Shown: positions 1-12,400 of the stretch, piece by piece
Numbering within the stretch: position 1 is the stretch's first letter
Layout: each line of letters opens with the position of its first letter
NCBI GenBank assembly: GCA_003342895.1
Contig: PTFA01000009.1
Coordinates: 10,619,943-10,683,942 of the forward strand
Reading direction: 5' to 3'
Origin: Casuarius casuarius
Taxonomy: Eukaryota; Chordata; Aves; Casuariiformes; Casuariidae
Length of the DNA stretch: 64,000 nt
Made by a program: the position numbers and the translations under genes
The notes under the pieces: model-generated
The model's input: the letters and a program-made list of their open reading frames with translations, nothing else
What the model was told of the DNA's origin: nothing
Database searches by the model: none

Positions 1-135
1 GTCCTCAATGCCAAGAAACTATAACAGTAACAAATGATGGTAGATAGCTATTCCAAACTGACTCATACTGCATGAAATGGACTGTGCAGATGAAAGGTAA
101 GTAAATAAACAGTAAGTTGTTTGCTTTGGTCTTAC
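1..135 (-). other. Intron 43, 5' part (cut by window edge)
   Basis: The minus-strand donor GTAAGACC begins at 135. No Gly-X-Y code is seen in these bases, so the next exon (44) lies outside the window. Confidence 0.85.
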
Positions 136-243
136 CTGAAATCCTCTTTCACCAGCTTTTCCAGGAGCACCATTGTTACCTGCAGGCCCAGGGTGACCAG
201 GAGGTCCAGGAGGGCCAGGAGAGCCACTTTCACCACGGTCACC
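136..243 (-). CDS. COL3A1: COL3A1 exon 43 (108 bp, residues 1033-1068)
   Basis: Twelve triplets opening [19 protein letters not shown] and ending GKAGERGFQ. The acceptor is CTGCAG and the donor GTAAGA. It corresponds to the human exon opening GDRGENGSPG. It is the last exon in the window. Confidence 0.96.
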
Positions 244-3200
244 CTGCAGATAAAGTCACGGTTGACAGAATAAGGAATTTAATATTTTATTGAACTACAC
301 TATAAAGTGTATAGTCAGTGGAGCTTAAGACATGCAAGGCACAAGTCACATGGCACAGAATTATTTACATATCTGGATATCTCTTTATAACATTTATTTG
401 GCAATCTAAAGATATTACTGGTAGTTCCTTACTTTGCCTCCTGGGGATCCATCACGTCCAGGCGAGCCATCCGAGCCAGGGTTACCCTGGAAAAACAGGG
501 TGGTACAGTTTATTTATAAGATTATTTATGAATAGACAGCACGTTTTCCACTAAGCTGAAATAATGCTCATCAAAACAAGAGTTTTCAAAAAGAAAGCGC
601 TCAAGGAGCTTGAGGAGCCCATAAAAGGTCTATCAGACTTGTATTATTATGTAAGAGTATGGGCAGGGCAGTCTCTTGCTCAGTTCCAACTGAGACAGAG
701 ACACGATCCACAGGTTGTGAAAGTTACAGCAGCCTACACCATTTTACATGAGAATGTAGGCCCTTGTCCATCATGCATTTCAGGGAGGCTTTGTGAACCT
801 TAAAGCATATTTACTCCTTGATTCTCCTGTATGTAATTCATAAGTAAGTAAGTTAGCAGGATGATCCAAGACATCCACTCACATCTCTACCAGGTTCTCC
901 AGGTAGACCTCTTTGTCCAACAGGACCCTGCGGACCGGGAGCACCACGTTCTCCTGGGACACCATTGGTGCCTGGTTTACCGTCTTCACCCTGAACAAAA
1001 AGGGAAAGGATTTCATTCCAGATAATGTGCTTATAAAAAATGCCATCATACTACAAGGCTCTTATTAAATAGGCAGTGATCACAAAGGAGACCCAATATC
1101 ATGAAGGACCAGTGTGCCTTTGGTTATAGTGAGTACTTGGAAGAAGATGGAGAAAAATTTGGCCAAGCTGATGTCTTTCTTGTTTACTCTGCACACTCAT
1201 GACAGCTACGGGTACTTTCTCCCTGCCTTGGTGTCACACACACTGTTACCTGGCACACTATCATGTACATTAAGGGGGTTCTGCACAAATCACTAGTAAA
1301 TATTCATGCAATACCATTGAAACTGAGCAATGTTCCTTATTGCTTTGTTAAATACAAAATAGTAAACAGGTACTGTCACTTGTTATGTGCTCAAAAACAA
1401 TGGCCAAAGCAGTTAACAAAAAATGCCAGTCTATCACAGTATTAGTGATAAAATAAAACATGCTGCACACCTGCTTTTTTTGAGGGAGGCAAAAGTATTT
1501 TCATATTTGGGGTATAATATTTGGGCAAGATATATACTGAGGAATAACCAAAGATAAATGACCAACAGTGATGAAACTATTAGTGAAAAATTTATGCCAA
1601 GGAGAGTTAATGGACAATTACCCTCTTAATATAGCTGGTATACACAGAATATACTTATAGATAATCTGATCCAAGCATCTGGGTAATACAGGTTAAAGAC
1701 AACCTCACATACCACAGCTGTTGGTTACTGGACATTTTAGAGCTTGATTTTATGGATATAAACCCAAATAACTGTAAATTCTATAGTCTTTAAAATAAAT
1801 TAGAAGAGTAATCAATTTTCACTTATTCAAAAGTCCTATGAATAAAAGAAAGATTATTAAAAAGTGCCACACATTCGTTACTTTTTGTAATGCCAGACTA
1901 TTTCTAACAGCGGAATTAGGTATGCTGCATTAGCTTTGAGGATAATTACTTCAATAAAGGCACTCTCACCTTTGCGCCTGCCATGCCCGCTGGACCTGCT
2001 GGGCCACGCAGGCCTGGTAAGCCTGTGTTACCACGGCCACCAACGATACCCTGAGGACCTGGTTCACCCGGGGCTCCCTGTTTAAGACAAGATCAGGTCT
2101 ATCAACACTCAGTTGAGCCTCTTTTTTACGTTCTTGACAAACATAATCACAGTCTACTGCTACAACACTTACTGGACAGACGTGTACGTACCCTTTCTCC
2201 CCGTGAGCCCGGTGGGCCTTTTTCCCCTGGTGAGCCAGGCTCGCCTCTTGTTCCAGCAGGCCCCGGACTGCCAGGAGAACCAGCGCTACCAGGGGGTCCA
2301 GGAGGCCCATCCTTGCCTGCAGGCCCTGCATTGCCAGGTGGACCTGGATTACCCTGAATTTTTTTAAGAAAGAAGAGAGTGAGCAATATCATCTGAAGCA
2401 GTATCACATGCTAACTGGTGTTGATCTTTCCTCATGAAAGCCAGAGAGACTTGGTTCATTGCCTAAACGTGGATTTAGGGCCCAACCTTTATGTACCCAA
2501 ATCTGATTTGGTTTTATATAGAGAATTAATCCCTTCACCTACTGCTTTTAAACTCCTTTTAAACTAGATTTTTTTTTTTTTCTTTTTTTTCTCCCTAATG
2601 TCTGGATACATGGTTTTCATAATGCAGCAAAAGCACATTTGGGATGCCCAATGTTTGTAATTTCCCCACCCAGGGGAAATTCCTTATCCAGGGCTCTGAC
2701 ACAGAAACTTCAAATAGTAGCAGTTCCAGCTGATTTCTGGAATCGCTCATGCTGGATACCTCTATTTATCCAAGACACACTTTTAAGGTGGTGTCTTAGA
2801 CATGTGCAGAATGAAATGTTTTTCATTAAAACTCTTAGCTTAGCCAATCAATGGAAAGAACTGCATTGACTGTAATGATACCTTAAATAAAATTCCTAGT
2901 TTTCTTATTGTTCAGCAGTATTCAAATTTGCATCTGTCTGTAACCATAAGACAGAAAACAAAAATCTGTTTATTCAAATCTAAAAGAAGTTTTCTTATTT
3001 CATATCTCGGTGTTACCATACAACAAGAGAACAATTATAATTATTATTATTTAAAAATGTGAAAATCCATTGTACTCTTTGTCTTTTCTTAGCTTTTAAA
3101 GAATCAAAAATCAATTTCTAATTTTTACTATGTAAGTCAAAAGTAGGTGCATGTTGAACAAGCAAAGATTATTATGGAACAGCATTTCTTCACAAATAGA

Positions 3201-6200
3201 TAATGCATAAAATACTGGAAATAGTTGATGTGTAAGCATTCATTTTTATAATAAGACACTGCAGACTAGACAGGTAGATTAAACTTCATCTGTGGACCAC
3301 ATCACAAGAAAGGAACTTTCTGCACCTTATTCTTTTTAAACTCTTCCGTCCCAAGGTAATTAAATCTTATGCTGTTCCATTCTCCAGACAACTAAAACCA
3401 ATCTCAACAGTGATCTACAAAATGTAGTTTCGAAAACTGTATCAAAGCAGGACCCTGAAATGAATGTTTCTTGCATCATAAAAGAGCAAGGAGAAAACAG
3501 GATGTTTGTGACCAACAGAAATACAGCAGGACCTGATCCAAATCCCAGGGGAGCTGGCAGAACAACTCCACTAACTTCCATGGGCTTTCGAAAGCTAATT
3601 CCACAGGAAAAAGGTGTACCAAGATAGTAAGTGAAAGAATTGCTGTTCCAGCCAAGATAAGAGGAGAACAAGCCTGCCTCTGCACTGTTTTTTCCCCCTC
3701 CAGACAAATATCATATTCAGGATACTTTTGCTTGTATTGTATTTATGTCAAGGTACATACAGCTTTTTACAGTTTAAAACATTAATATGTTTAAATGCAT
3801 CTGCAAGGTAAGAATAAAAGAATGCCAAGACAACTTACATTGTTACCAGGGGGTCCAGGTAAACCACGAGCACCAGGGAAACCAGCAGCACCCTATAACA
3901 TATCAATGCTCTTAGTTGTCAGTTTCTGAAGATCAGAAAAAAAAAGTGAACAAATTCCTCTCTATACAAAAGCTGACTTTGGATTATATTTAGTTGTTTT
4001 GCATACAACCTGAGTTACATTTCCTGGAACTGAACATGAATTTCAAAATTGTTCTTTTTTTTTTTTTTTTTTTTTTTTTTGGCAAGAGAAGGTTTCTTAT
4101 GTCCCTCAAAGGTGAACTAATGGGCTCAGAGAAACTGGCAAAGATGGCACGTAAATCGAACAACAACAACTGTTGAGATAAGACATTTTATTGCTTCAGG
4201 TCATTATCCCAAAAGCTATTTTGGCACCTCACTCACATTTGAACCAATGGAAGCCAGATCACTAAATACCTCAACCTTAATTACTCCATGTGGAATACTT
4301 TAATAAGAATAATTCAAGTGTTCGAGAATAATCAAAGTCACTGAAGTTCTTGTACTTCATTTGAAGCATGTTTGCTGTAATAAACAGAGCCCTATATCAG
4401 TGACTATGTCAAGGAGATACTCACAGGTCCGCCAGGAGATCCACGTTCTCCTTTTGTTCCTTGGGGACCAGGTGGACCCTATATGGAAGGAAGCAGATAC
4501 AGTAACATGACTTACTTGAAAAACAGATTAAAAAAATTATAGAAAGTGCCATTAACTTTCGGGCAGTTCAAATGCTTGCACTCAGGCATGGCAGTGACCT
4601 GAGGGAGGACTGAAGCAGCCTCTCTTCATTTGTAGCACGGAGGAGCAGCAAATACTTACTGGTGCACCAGGACCACCTTGGGGACCTGCAGCTCCGGGGG
4701 GTCCAGCCTCTCCTCTTGGACCAGTCGGGCCTCTTTCTCCTTTCCCACCAGGTTCCCCGTTTTGGCCCTGTAGAAAATTTAAAACGCATACAAGTTCTAA
4801 TTTCTTAAAAGTCTGCTGAGATCATGCTGCCTTCCTTTAGTATCCCTTATTATGACTCAAAAAAATGCAGACAATATCACTATGATGAGAAAACCTATTC
4901 AGACACTCTCCTCATGGATATTTAACCATAACATTAAATCTGAATGCAGTTGAACTCTATTGGTCTGCCAGCACAGGAAGGGAAGGAAAGCATAAAGAAA
5001 TATTGCTGTATGTGTGACTGAGTACAGAAAGAGCAGCAAATGTAGTGAATGTATGTAGTAAGCAGGTAAGTTAAAGTGTGTTACAGTCAGTCTTTCTAAG
5101 ATGGAGCTGAATTTAAGAGAAATGAAATACAACCGATAATCACATGTAATTGCCTTTAGGTATTCATACTTACAGGAGCTCCAGGGAAGCCAGCAGGTCC
5201 TGGGAGACCTTGTTCTCCTCGATCACCCTATAGAAAACAATATGCCAATGATGGAAAATGTTAGAAAAACAATTTTCACATGTGAAGTCTGAGCACATTC
5301 TCATGCATATAGCTGAAGTTTCTCTGTCCTATCAGTCTTTGGAGGAAAAAAAAAAGAACAGTTGCTTCTGAGCTCTATAAACTGTTCAGTAATTATTTGA
5401 TAATTATCTAGTGTGTGTCAAACTGATCTCAGTTATACCTGTAATGATCCATGGTGTTCCCAATATACAACTCAGATTGCTGTTTTACCAGTCTGAAGTA
5501 TAAATATAGCAGTATGATATTTTAAAAAGTTTACTTAACTGTAAGACAGAAACAAAACGAAAAAAGACATCCCTCTGCTCTGTTCGTGAACCACTGGCTC
5601 CAATTCTTGCCCTGAACTGTCACCCCAGCACACTGGTCCCTTTACAGCATTAAAAGTATTGATTTTCTGAGATTCTTAGCACCTGTAAATCCCAAGAGTT
5701 AACAGGATCTGAATGTGCTTTGTCTATCTTGAACTCAAGCCACATATGTTCTTGATAGGAATGATTTACACAACTGATGTCTGGGCCAGGCTAGAGGAGC
5801 TGTGGTAAGATTATGATGGAACAGAAGTACTCTTACTTACAGGACCACCACGGGCACCCACCGGACCTGGGGCGCCTGCTGGACCAGTCTCTCCCTGCAA
5901 GAAACACAAATGTTTACTACATTTTCTTTCTCTTCCAAGGAGACAGTCACCAATGCGACTGTTTACAGCATCACACATCACTACAGAGGATACTTTACCT
6001 TATCTCCAGGTGGGCCAGCAGGACCAGGAGGGCCAATGGGACCTACATTACCCTACACAATTAGAAAATAACATATTTTGTATCAAAATATGACGGTGTT
6101 AATTCATCTATTATGATCAGTTTAAACATGCTGCTAGAGATATTTAAAGGAAAGTAAATCTACAATGCGATTGTAATTTCCACTCTGTATTTTGGATTGC

Positions 6201-6385
6201 CACTTTGAGATCCACCATTTTGTGATGTGAGAGATCTCCAGTTGATTTCTCATTATTTTTTCCCCATACAAAGCTGATCCAAAGCCATTTTAAGTTAACA
6301 GGTCTCTTTCAGTAATACACAATGAAAGTCATTCATTGCCCTAACTTTTCATACATACATTATATTTTATATATATATAAATATA

Positions 6386-6440
<55 letters not shown>

Positions 6441-9400
6441 AAACTACTCTGTATTTCTTCAGGATAGTTTAGACATCTCTTGACCAGCTGCTTGACGTTC
6501 TGCCTTGGGAATTTATTATGTAACTTACACTTTGAAACCCATTTTTTATCCTCCATCTCAAACAAGCTGCATTTTTATATTTGTTGTCCCTCATTATTTC
6601 AATGTACTTGCATATACTTGCTTGTATGCACTTGTTGGACATATGTCTATATTTTAAGTGCATATTTTATGTGCATATACTATATGTATATGTATAAATA
6701 TATCACATATACTATGCTGTAGAAATATCCTGCATGGGAATCCTTACAAACATGATGTCTTTTTGTGCTCTACTGCAACCACCATTTTCCTTCTCAGTCA
6801 ACTAGATTAAGGAAGCTAGGAGCATTTTTCCTACTGTTATACTGGTGCTTTCTCTCCAAAACAATTTCTCACTGTCTTGTAGCCTTCCACTTGCAAAAAT
6901 TTTATTTTATCTACCCAGGCAGACATAATCACAAAAACTAGTATTAAATCTGATTTAGTTTACAAAATCAAATTTGTACGCCCAGAATAAAATACAATGG
7001 GATTAGTACTTTACATCATCTAGATAATATTTATTCACTGTAAGTTTACTCATGTTGTAAGTGTATACTATGTGAAGCTAATTCATGAATTGTTAGACCT
7101 TCAAAGAGTACTCACTCTCTCTCCTCTTGCACCAGGAATGCCATCAGCACCTTTGCCACCAGGTTCTCCCTATCAAGCATAAGACAAAGAAAGAATTAAA
7201 ACAGTGCAAAGGAAAGCATCCTAAGAGTATCACAGTAACTAGAGTTTCTCACTGTGGTCACACAGATCTAAAATTGAGAATGACATTCTGCCCAGTATTC
7301 AGTATCAGATACTGAATACTTTGATGCAAAAAACCCAATTAATTCATAAAGGTGTCCATACCATGGGCAAACAGTTTGGCATAAACTATTCTCATTGTTT
7401 ATTAGCTTCATTAGACCTGTTTTGATTCACACACGCCCTCCCCCCAAAAAAGATCTAGCATAGCAGAAGATTTAGCATAGTATTTTTAATCTGGTTTAAT
7501 ATATATTTTTGAACATATATAGCCCACATATCATTGCTAAATCAATAATACTTCTACGTAATCAGCACCTCTGAAATCTGGCCAAAAGTGTAACATGTAA
7601 CAAATGCAGTGCATTGTGGGAAGCTAAAATGGAGTTAGCATAAAATTAGCAGTGTGTATATGTGTCTGTGTGTGCGTCTGTGTGCACATGTAGGGGAGTT
7701 GTTACCTTATCCCCTTTTGGTCCAGGACTTCCAGAAGCTCCTCTTTCTCCTGGCATTCCTTGTAGGCCAGGGAGTCCTGTGCCTCCAGCGGCTCCAGGGG
7801 GTCCAGGAGGCCCCTAAAGAGTGACAAAAAATAATTAGGAACTCTCCCCAAAAAACAGAATATGAACCTGAACGCTGCACATGGTAACAGGAAAGTATGC
7901 AAGTCTGTTGGTACCTTGGCACCTTCTGAGCCAGCAGGACCTGGCCCACCTCTTGCTCCAGGAGGTCCCGGAGGACCCTGTGCACCACGTTCACCTGGAA
8001 TACCATTTTCACCCTGCAATAACAAAATATGTTACTCTTTGTTCTCAGGTTCTTAGTTTGTTAATTCATTTATATATTTATAGAAATGTAGTATAAATTA
8101 CTTACCTTAGGGCCTGGGAATCCAGGTCCTCCAATTTCACCTTTTGGCCCCTGTTTATGAGAAAATAAATGTAATTCATCTATGCACTTCACATCATAGT
8201 AAAACTGCACTGTGGCTGGCACCCTGTTTCTCTCATTGCTATCCTTTAAAGCAGACTTCTCTGCTCTGCAGAGTGCTAATTGCTGTCTGAATCTGGAAAG
8301 GCAATCTGGGAAGAATTGTCTTCCATGTGTTTTTCTTCTCTTTTTTTGGTGTAGAAAAGATGTACTACTTACTGGTTCTCCAGGCTTTCCATTCTCTCCA
8401 GCTGGTCCTGGTCCACCAGGCAATCCCTATATGAAGAAACAGTACCACCTTGTAAAAGTCTATGGCAAGTAGATAAAATACGCATTTTCCTAACCAGCAA
8501 AATTTTTTTGACACAGAGATGTGTATCTAATTCAATATAATCCTTTACAATGGAGAAGGCTCTAATTTGATAGCCAAAGGTCTATGTGACATAATTCACA
8601 GAGCCAGCCCTCTTATTTGTAATTATAAAATACTGGGCAATCAATTTTGTCAATTGGTTCATCTGTCTTCAAAACACAATGGCATGGGTCCTAATCAGAT
8701 ATTTAGACGTCTTCTTTCTTTTTTCGTTAGTCCATTAAAAAAAAGTCAGAAAGCAATAAACAACAAACACAGAATACCTGGAGGCCGGGTGAACCTGACG
8801 GTCCTGGTTCTCCTCTCTCTCCAGAAGCACCCTAAGAGGAAACAAAAAGAAAAAAAACCAAAACCATTTGACAACATTTGAACATCTAAACCCTTCCACA
8901 TCACCTCTATTCTAAGTCTCCTTATCTCAAATGGAAGACAACATTGCACAGTTCTAAATCCTAATGTATCTTGGTATGTTGGTATGTGCTCTTTTCACTC
9001 TAACCATTAGATGTAATTCAACCAAGATATTTATCTCACAGGAATACCCAACACTAGTCTGAACTGCTAGCTCTGATAAAGTTGAAAGGAAACACAGTAT
9101 ATCTCAATTTGAAAAGCTGCAAATCAACATTTAATTTCAACTTACACCTTATATCTGCCTCAGTTTTCTCATAACAAAATAGCGAGTATTTATTTATTAA
9201 AAAATGAGGAAGAAGAGCTCTGCTATTTCTATCTTCATAAAGAGATATTTCTATATCAGAGAAAATATTTTTTCCCCTAAATTCAGTCTCTTTCCATAGG
9301 TGATAGACCAGCTTGGCAATAATTGATGATTGAATTTTACTAGAGTCCTGCACTTACAGGAGGTCCGGGAGGACCTGGGAGTCCAACATCACCATTCTTC

Positions 9401-12400
9401 CCAGCAGGACCCTATAAAAAGTCAAAATTAGGCTGTGGTTATGGGCTGATATCATTTTTATGATATTGACCAAAAAAGGATATTCTGTAATATTATTGAA
9501 AAGAAATGACTAATGAAACTTACAGGTGTTCCAGGTGGTCCACCAGGGCCTCTTTCTCCGTTTTTACCTGGTGCACCCTTACAAAAGAGAAAGATTGTAT
9601 TTCAAATACTTGCTCTAGACAGGATACAGTAATTTAAAGCTGCAGCACCAGACCGTCCGACTGTAGAGATACTAACCTCATTCCCCTTAGGACCAGGGAA
9701 ACCCATTACACCTGGTTGACCACGTGGGCCTGCTGGGCCAGGTGGACCAGCACGACCAGATTCTCCCTGATGACCCTGGGATAAGCAGAAAAGAAATGAA
9801 GATGCAGCATCGTTAGACGAAATCAATGAATATCCATGACTTAGTAGCTAAGGCAAATTCACACTAGCAACACTTCCATTCAGAACTTATTATGTGTTTT
9901 GAATTTCAGCTAAGCTCTTTTGTATACTCTGTATTTCAAATAATATTAAATGACAAGATTTACATAATGCTATTACAATGAGAAAGCACATAAAGTGCTT
10001 TGGTAATTAAAACAGAAAAAAAGAGACAATGAATCTGACTGTGATGACATGATGTCATGCAGATGCTGTGGGATCAAGTAAGATCCATAGGAGGACCGGG
10101 ATAAAATATTTGCACAGTGTACATACTGGAGGGCCAGGTTTCCCATCACTTCCGGGGCTTCCTGGAATTCCAGGCAAACCCTGCAATTGAAGAAAAAAAA
10201 AAAAGCATGATTATTATTCACACTCCAAATTAGGGGAAAAATAGAGAAAGCTAACAAAATCATTTGCTAGCAGGTCTTCCCTTTCTCTAAGATTCGTTGC
10301 AGATAATTGAGGCATCAGACATTAACCAACACACAAAAACTCTATTCTTTCATTATTTGGAAAGACAACTCATTTCAGATGGTAAAATTAAGGAGTGAAA
10401 CAGTTTTCGCTGTCCTTCTAGGTAAGAGCAACACATATGTTAATAACATATTTTTAGTAACTTGTTTTATATTCTTTATCTTCTTTAAATGTGATTATTT
10501 TTATTTTAAAATTTATTCATTTTCATTTCTAATAAAATCCTGCTTAGCTCCCAAAAGCCTGCGTTCAGAATCAGTAACTGCTGACTTTCAAACTTAGATA
10601 TGTTTGTTGTCAGCATTTGCTAATTCTTCATATACCTCACAAAATGTTAGTACATTCTATACCTATTATACCATAGGTTATCTCTGAAAATCACTGAATA
10701 TGTATTATGAAAATCTGACCAACCAACATATTTGCATTATAAAAGACAAAATTTGCTAAAATATAAATAGACTATACAGAAGATCATCCAATGATAATTC
10801 ACATTAAAGCCATATTCTCATGATAGTGCATGACATATTCAGAGAACTGTGGAACATGTTCAGCTCCATATAAACTTCCTACATTCACTTGTGGTAGATG
10901 TTCTCTGAATGCTCCATGTCACTGCGCAGTTATTTATTACACTATGGACATGTGTACTTTACTTAAAGGAGGCAATACTATCACTAGAAAAATTTTCTAA
11001 TTGATTGGATTTGTCTGTCATATCAGCTCAGATCAGGGATCTCTAATAGAACTTCTCTAAGAAAATCTGATAAATTCTGTCTTACTCTCATTCCTGGAAG
11101 ACCTGGGCCTCCATCTTGTCCACGGTCTCCTGGAGTTCCACTTGGGCCAGGAGGACCTGGGCTGCCACGTTCACCTGCAGGACCCTAAAAAAACAGACAT
11201 TGAAATTCACAGCAAGCAAATAGGCATCATATTGAACCTGAAATTGTCCATTCAAATTAACACGGATTCCACAGAAGTTTGGGATGTTTCTAGAGGAAGA
11301 CTCATACCTTTTCACCTGGAAGTCCATTGCTACCTGGCAAGCCACGGAAACCAGGGGATCCCTGCCAAATAAAATAACAAAATAAGGATTATAGGAAATA
11401 TGCCTTAGGTAATGGCAGCTATTTTTTCTAAACTATTCACCTTTAGATATATTATTATGAGAATTAATGAAAGAAATACATGGAAATGAGATTTCACTTT
11501 GGTAAGAAAATCTAAAGAATTCTTTTTTTTTGGATATAACTCTCCTGTTGAAATCATAGATCGTCCTTCATTTTATTTCAGCAGGCACTGCATTAGTTAC
11601 TTTACTCATTAGTGGTTTTAAAACACATATCAAAACCAAAATAAAAAATTCATTCTTGAGGAATTATTTTCTTCTAATTCTATACTGAAAATAGCTCCAC
11701 TGTATTATTTTAATAATTATATTTACTATCTTCATTGTTAACAGGAAATTTTAATAATAAAATTTAATTTGCATACCAGTTTATGTATTTAACATGATTT
11801 ATTTGTTCACTGTGCATCTCTGCTTTCCTAATAGCTTCTACAGATACTGCAACCAATTTTTAAATTGGGAGTTATAAATAAGTCAGTTCAATTTCATTTG
11901 GTTTAGATGGGAACAGAAAATTAAAATTTGTATGAGGTTGTTGCTATTTATCTTCAATAAATTAATTGAAAAAATTCCTTTGTGAAAACATGCTTTACAA
12001 AGTTATTGAATCTACCTGTTAAAAAACAGTTGGCAATAAAGACATTATTAACATATAAGACCTATTGAAAAAATTGTCACCATTGATATTTAAAACGTAT
12101 TGACAATAAAGATATGTTCACATAAAGACAAATCCTGAATGTACAAGAATTTGCTTTAATTTCATTTTCCAGAGCTGAAATTTTGTGATTATTCTTTTTT
12201 AGCTCTTTGTATTATTTAACCAAAAGAAAGTACTTTGAAAGCTGTATATACATTAATTTTTTTTTTATCTCCTTCGTAGATCTCACATTACACAGTTCCT
12301 TTCTGGCTCAAAGCTTTACATAGGACAACGAGTTATTTAAGATCACTACTTCTGCACTATCGAAAAATGAGATTATTTCGTACTGAGACAGAACCAAGCC

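Noticed and set aside
1966..2331. Open frame of 121 codons on the minus strand over exons 39-40
   Set aside because: It is an out-of-frame reading running through two collagen exons and the intron between them. The Gly-X-Y frame with consensus splice sites is the real one.
6341..6565. Cys-Val repeat protein on the minus strand
   Set aside because: It is a translation of the (CA)n microsatellite.
7702..8025. Continuous minus-strand frames joining exons 30 and 31 through the intron
   Set aside because: The 101-bp intron has a proper donor and acceptor and the translated intron lacks Gly-X-Y, so retention is not needed to explain the sequence.
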